Assembly: GCA_046484325.1 (NCBI GenBank)
Contig: JAWOJB010000055.1
Location: 1-56,651, forward strand
Direction of reading: 5' to 3'
Origin: JAWOJB01 sp046484325
GTDB taxonomy: Bacteria; Actinomycetota; Acidimicrobiia; Spongiisociales; ZC4RG35
Length of the DNA stretch: 56,651 nucleotides
The position numbers were made by a program, and so were the translations under genes. Positions within the stretch are counted from its first letter, which is position 1; the number at the start of each line of letters is the position of its first letter. The notes beneath the pieces are model-generated. The model worked only from the letters and a program-made list of their open reading frames with translations, did not search any database and was not told where the DNA came from. Below, in pieces: positions 52,947 to 56,651 of the stretch.

Positions 52947-53815
52947 CAGACCTCCCGGTCGCTGGGCGGGAGTCTGCCCGACGAGGGCTCGTGGTGCCAG
53001 GTCCGGTCGGCCCGATCTTCGGGTGTGGCGGGCTGACAGGCCGGGCACCAGTAGGTGATGCGGGGAGCGCGCCGGCCCACCCATCCCTGGTCGATCTCGG
53101 TCCGGCAGCGGCGGCAGGGGGCACCGGTGCGCCGGAACACCCACGACTCGCGGCCGGGAACGGTCGAGCCGGTGGTGGTGCGGGCGGCCCGACGGGCATT
53201 CGGGGGCATGATGCGTCGGGCCCGGCGGGCAAGCCCATCGGTCGTCCCGGCGTCGAGCGTCCCGACCGGCCGGGACGGGTGAATGCGTTCGAGGAACAGG
53301 ATCTCGCACGTGAACTCGTTCCCGATGCCCGCAACGACCCGCTGGTCGAGCAGGAGGTCGACCACCGGGGACCCGGGATCCACGAGTGCCGCCCTCCGCC
53401 GGTACTCATCCCAGTCGAAGGTCGCCGCCAGGATGTCGGGCCCGAGCCGCTCGAGGGCTCGGTCGATGACCCGCCTCCGCTCGACCTCGATGGTCGGCGC
53501 CGAGAGGCACACGACCGTGTGGTCACCGGTGGAGATCACCAACCGGGCGGCCCCCGAGGTCCTTCGGCCGGTTGCTCCGCGCCGCTGGATGAGCCAGCGG
53601 CCGGGCATGCCCAGCCAGGTGCGGATCGTGAGATCGCCCTCCACATCGATCAGGAGGTGCTTGCCGTAGGTCCGGATGCCGGTGATGCGGCGACCCGTCA
53701 GACGGGCTGCCCACCGGCGGACGGCCGGCGACCCGTCGACCGCCTCGATGGTCTCGCCGACCAGCACGGGGCGCAGTCGTTCGGCGGCGCGGACGTAGCT
53801 GTCGCCCTCCGGCAC
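52946..53815 (-). CDS. nei: Fpg/Nei-family DNA glycosylase (Nei type)
   Basis: 289 residues. N-terminal PEGDSYVRAAERLRPVL carries the catalytic Pro-Glu after removal of the GTG-coded Met; RTYGKHLLIDVEGDLTIRTW has the conserved lysine and His/strand region. The helix-two-turn-helix segment is VDLLLDQRVVAGIGNEFTCEILF. The C-terminal zinc finger is CRRC...CPAC. It excises oxidised bases and nicks abasic sites. PEGDS rather than PELPE points to the Nei2 branch. GTG 53815 is one base from the lhr stop; lhr and nei are also neighbours in mycobacteria. Confidence 0.9.
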   Translation of the reverse strand: MPEGDSYVRAAERLRPVLVGETIEAVDGSPAVRRWAARLTGRRITGIRTYGKHLLIDVEGDLTIRTWLGMPGRWLIQRRGATGRRTSGAARLVISTGDHTVVCLSAPTIEVERRRVIDRALERLGPDILAATFDWDEYRRRAALVDPGSPVVDLLLDQRVVAGIGNEFTCEILFLERIHPSRPVGTLDAGTTDGLARRARRIMPPNARRAARTTTGSTVPGRESWVFRRTGAPCRRCRTEIDQGWVGRRAPRITYWCPACQPATPEDRADRTWHHEPSSGRLPPSDREV

Positions 53816-53816
53816 G

Positions 53817-56543
53817 TCAGCGCCTCCGGTGGACCAGGCCGCGCGGGCCGGGTGCGAAGCCCGCCTCGGCCAGGGCGCCGGACATCCCGGCGGCGCCGGC
53901 CGGGGCGCCGTCCACCTCCTCGATGCGGAAGCGGCGATGGCGGGAGGCCACCCTTCCCACGGCCCCGGCGATCGGATGCCAGAGGTCGGGATCGTCGACG
54001 AACAGGCGCAAGCGGCGACCGTCGGCGAACGCCGCCAACGTCCCGTCGAGCAGGACGACGTAGGCTCCGGCGACACGGGCGAGCCTGGCGTCGCCGGTGG
54101 CCGGCCATGGCAGGGCCGCGCCGTAGGGGTTGGCGGGGTCGGTGGCGGCCAGGGCGACCACCCCCGGAGCGGTCTCCGAACGGATCCGATCGACGGCGCC
54201 CGGCAGCGCGAACTGGGCACCGCCGAGCCCCTCGATGAAGTACCCCCGGCGGATCCTGCCGGTGTCCTCCATCCTGGTCAGCACCGGATAGATGCCCGAG
54301 AACCCGCCGGCGATCCCCTCGTAGGCGACCACGGACCGCGTCACGATGCCATGGCGATCGAGCAGCTGTTCGGCCCAGGCAGCCCCTCGCTCGGTGCCGG
54401 ACGGGAGCGCGGGGGCGAGCTCTCCCACGAGCGACCACCTCCCCGAGACCTCGGGCGGGAACGAGGACGAGCCGAGGGCCCGAGGCCCGGTCGGGCGGTG
54501 GGACCGCCGGGTCAGAAAGGCACGCACCGGGGACAGGGTGTCGTTGGTCACCAGCCCGGCCCAGGCCAGGTCCCAGAGGGCATCGGACACCTGCGCCGGG
54601 TCGCCGCCACCGCAGGCGGCGTAGATGTCGGGGAAGAAGCTGGCGCCACGATCGGTCAGCCGGGCGAGGATCGCCGCGTGATGAGGGCCATCGGGGGGAT
54701 CCGACACCGGTCCCCGCCACAGCAGAGGGAGCCGGTCGCGGAGGTACAGGGCGATACGTCCGTCTCGGGGGCCGAGCGACCCGCGGCCCACCCATACGAG
54801 CTCACCCGAGATCATGACGTCGTCGAGCCACGGACCGGCCTCTTCGACCCGGGCGGCAAGCACGTCCCGCTCCAGGACCGAGGCAGGGATCTCGGATCCC
54901 TGGAGACGGCGGACCGCCTCGCCGATGGCGGTCGCTCCCCGCAGGGGCCCGTTGCCGGCGTGGTGCCAGGCTGGAAGGAACCGGGCGAGGGCGGCCGGCT
55001 CGGCAGGCTCGATCTCGGCTCGCAACACGGCCAGCGATCGGCGCTTCAGACGCCGCAGGACCTCGGCGTCCACCCACTCGCGCTGGTCTCCTCCGGGTCG
55101 GAATGCCCCTGCCACCACCCGGCCCTGGGATTCGAGGCGAACGAGGGCGGTGAGCACCGCCCCCGCGGGCAGGGCGAGCGCCTCGGCGGCCTCGGGGACC
55201 GTGAAGGGGCCGTGGGTGCGGGCATGGCGGCCGACGACGTCCCCGAGCGGATCCTCGACCGGCTCGAGGAACACCTGGGGGACGCCCCGGGGCGGCTGGA
55301 CCCCGCATCCGTCACGCAGCCGGGCGGCGTCCTCGACGGCCGCCCACCGCTCCCGGCCGCCGACCCTGACCCGGATGACCCGGCGGGCCACCTCGAGGTC
55401 CTGGAGCGAAGCGCTGACATCGGTGCCCCGCATGCGTGCCGACAGCTCGTCCTGCGACAGCGGCCCCAGGAGCCGGAGCAGGTCGTGTAGCCCATCGACA
55501 CCGGTCAGCCGGCGATCCTCGGACAGGTGCTGGAGGTCGAGCTCGACGGCCTCGATCACCTCCGGCGACAGCAGCTCCCGCAGCTCACCCTCTCCCAGCA
55601 GCTCGCGCAACAGATCCCGATCGAGCGTCAGCGCCGCCGCCCTCCGCTCGGCCAGCGGCGTGTCGCCCTCATAGAGGTAGGCAGCGACGAACGCGAAGAG
55701 CAGCGACGCGGCGAACGGCGACGGTCGGGCGGTGTCGACCTCGACCAGCCGGAGCCGGCGCTCGCGGAGACCTGCCAGCACCTCCCGCAAGGCGCCGAGG
55801 TCGAAGTCGTCCTGCAGGACCTCGCGGTACGCCTCCAGGACGATGGGGAAGGCGCCGAAGCGCCGGGCCACGGTCAGCAGATCGGCCGACTTCCGGCGTT
55901 GCAGCCAGAGCGGGGTACGGCTTCCCGGGCGCCGGCGGGGAAGGAGCAGCGAACGGGCGGCGGCCTCCCGGAAGCGCGCCGCGAACAGCGCGGTGTCGCC
56001 GAGGTGCTCGACCACCAACTCCTCGACCTCGTCGGGATCGAGCGCGAGGTCGGCTGCGGACGGAGCGTCGTCGACGTCCGGAAACCGAAGGGCGATGCCG
56101 TCGTCGGACCAGATGACGTCGACATCGGTCCCCCATCGCCCCCGGAGACGCTGGACGAGCGCCATCGCCCAGGGAGCGTGGACCCTGGCCCCGAGTGGCG
56201 ACAGGAGCACCAGCCGCCAATCTCCGATCTCGTCTCGGAAGCGCTCCACCACGATCGTCGTGTCAGAGGGAAGTGTCCCGGTCGCCTCTCGCTGATCGGC
56301 GAGGTAGGCAACCAGGTTGGACGCGGCCAGGGGATCGAGTGCATACCGGGTGGTCAGGGTCGTCCGGGCGGCGTCAGCGTCCATCTCCGCGATCTCCCGC
56401 ACGAATCGACCCACCGCCCGTCCGGTCTCGAGCGAGCGTCCCAGGGCGTCGCCGTGCCAGAACGGCATCTTGGCCCCGGGCTCGCCGGGTGCCGGCACCA
56501 CCTCGACCCGATCGGGGCCGATGTCCACGATCCGCCACGAGGC
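53817..56543 (-). CDS. lhr: Lhr-type ATP-dependent helicase, 5'-truncated
   Basis: About 908 residues of the C-terminal part of a large Lhr helicase (full proteins are ~1500 residues). The first recognisable residues, SWRIVDIGPDRVEVVPAPGE and PGAKMPFWHGDALGRS, correspond to the middle of Lhr, after the two RecA-like domains, which are missing because the sequence switches to a foreign fragment near 56543. The frame is open to a stop at 56547-56549, and a GTG at 56528 would be the first possible start, but it is not the true one. Lhr is a DNA-repair-linked 3'-5' helicase. Adjacent nei supports the assignment. The gene is a chimera-broken partial, not a natural pseudogene. Confidence 0.88.
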   Translation of the reverse strand, partial: ASWRIVDIGPDRVEVVPAPGEPGAKMPFWHGDALGRSLETGRAVGRFVREIAEMDADAARTTLTTRYALDPLAASNLVAYLADQREATGTLPSDTTIVVERFRDEIGDWRLVLLSPLGARVHAPWAMALVQRLRGRWGTDVDVIWSDDGIALRFPDVDDAPSAADLALDPDEVEELVVEHLGDTALFAARFREAAARSLLLPRRRPGSRTPLWLQRRKSADLLTVARRFGAFPIVLEAYREVLQDDFDLGALREVLAGLRERRLRLVEVDTARPSPFAASLLFAFVAAYLYEGDTPLAERRAAALTLDRDLLRELLGEGELRELLSPEVIEAVELDLQHLSEDRRLTGVDGLHDLLRLLGPLSQDELSARMRGTDVSASLQDLEVARRVIRVRVGGRERWAAVEDAARLRDGCGVQPPRGVPQVFLEPVEDPLGDVVGRHARTHGPFTVPEAAEALALPAGAVLTALVRLESQGRVVAGAFRPGGDQREWVDAEVLRRLKRRSLAVLRAEIEPAEPAALARFLPAWHHAGNGPLRGATAIGEAVRRLQGSEIPASVLERDVLAARVEEAGPWLDDVMISGELVWVGRGSLGPRDGRIALYLRDRLPLLWRGPVSDPPDGPHHAAILARLTDRGASFFPDIYAACGGGDPAQVSDALWDLAWAGLVTNDTLSPVRAFLTRRSHRPTGPRALGSSSFPPEVSGRWSLVGELAPALPSGTERGAAWAEQLLDRHGIVTRSVVAYEGIAGGFSGIYPVLTRMEDTGRIRRGYFIEGLGGAQFALPGAVDRIRSETAPGVVALAATDPANPYGAALPWPATGDARLARVAGAYVVLLDGTLAAFADGRRLRLFVDDPDLWHPIAGAVGRVASRHRRFRIEEVDGAPAGAAGMSGALAEAGFAPGPRGLVHRRR

Positions 56544-56547
56544 AAGC
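56541..56547. other. Probable chimeric junction (right)
   Basis: Lhr sequence reads back to SWRIV (56526-56540). Beyond about 56545 the minus strand reads MarR protein in a different frame, in low-GC DNA. Two unrelated gene interiors meet within a few bases, with no mobile-element signature. Matches the left-end situation and points to an assembly chimera. Confidence 0.72.
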
Positions 56548-56650
56548 TACTAACGATGTCTATTTCCCCTTTGTGAAATTGTGGATATAATTCTTCCATG
56601 ACCTGCTTTCCTTGGTCAGTAATAGCCACAAAGGTTATCCTTCTATCTCT
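56544..56650 (-). CDS. MarR-family regulator fragment (partial, foreign)
   Basis: The minus strand from 56650 reads RDRRITFVAITDQGKQVMEE followed by LYPQFHKGEIDIVSSL. This is the wing (D-R-R motif) and the start of the C-terminal dimerisation helix of MarR-type regulators. Only about 35 codons are present; both ends are cut (window edge and junction). Composition is low GC, unlike the body of the window. Confidence 0.75.
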
Positions 56651-56651
56651 C

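Overview
The body of this window (about 990 to 56543) is high-GC DNA with tightly packed, often ATGA/GTGA-overlapping genes. It reads as one actinobacterial chromosome segment. The evidence is a split F420 cofactor synthase (CofG/CofH), an F420-type LLM oxidoreductase, DUF4032 and DUF2505 proteins, a WS/DGAT acyltransferase, a heliorhodopsin, and an lhr-nei pair as in mycobacteria. An Acidimicrobiia-like relative is plausible, but this is inference. Both ends are foreign. Bases 1 to about 987 are AT-richer and encode part of a Bacteroidota-type GH29 alpha-L-fucosidase. The last ~105 bases encode the tail of a low-GC MarR regulator. Each foreign piece breaks a native gene mid-domain, so the contig looks chimeric at both ends.

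Layout. 1.0-2.7 kb: truncated PLP dehydratase, a small hypothetical and a universal stress protein. 2.7-7.1 kb: flavin reductase, SDR, cofG, and a cofH with an unusual ~260-residue N-terminal extension. 7.1-10.5 kb: DUF4032, DUF971, DUF2505 and WS/DGAT genes. 11.0-14.8 kb: histidine-utilisation genes hutG-hutU-hutI, divergent from an ArsR-like regulator and an MFS exporter, with a perfect palindrome between. 16.8-21.9 kb: gpsA, a copper-delivery operon for cytochrome oxidase (PCuAC, Sco1, CtaG), an LLM oxidoreductase and a cysteine synthase. 22.0-26.7 kb: fatty-acid beta-oxidation (thiolase, FadJ-like, second thiolase). 26.7-29.8 kb: a membrane histidine kinase and an alpha-oxoamine synthase.

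29.9-51.6 kb is the most interesting part: a purine/hydantoin catabolic island related to the E. coli xdh-yge-ygf-ssnA region, which in gut bacteria is linked to oxygen-independent urate breakdown. It holds YgfK-like, SsnA-like and adenine/adenosine deaminase genes, a hypoxanthine phosphoribosyltransferase, a hydantoinase with a heliorhodopsin directly downstream, and an 8-oxoguanine deaminase. It also holds two complete three-subunit molybdenum hydroxylases, two different carbamoyltransferases, a carbamate kinase and two fold-type II PLP enzymes. It differs from the enteric version: YgfK lacks the central FAD/NAD(P)H module, SsnA lacks its N-terminal segment, no YgeX or YgeY is present, and two other PLP enzymes sit in that place. 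The proposed logic is deamination of purines, hydroxylation by the molybdenum enzymes, ring opening by amidohydrolases, carbamoyl transfer, then ATP from carbamoyl phosphate.

51.6-56.5 kb: HAD phosphatase, flavodoxin-like protein, Nei-type DNA glycosylase and a 5'-truncated Lhr helicase. I saw no tRNA, rRNA, CRISPR array, transposase or integrase.
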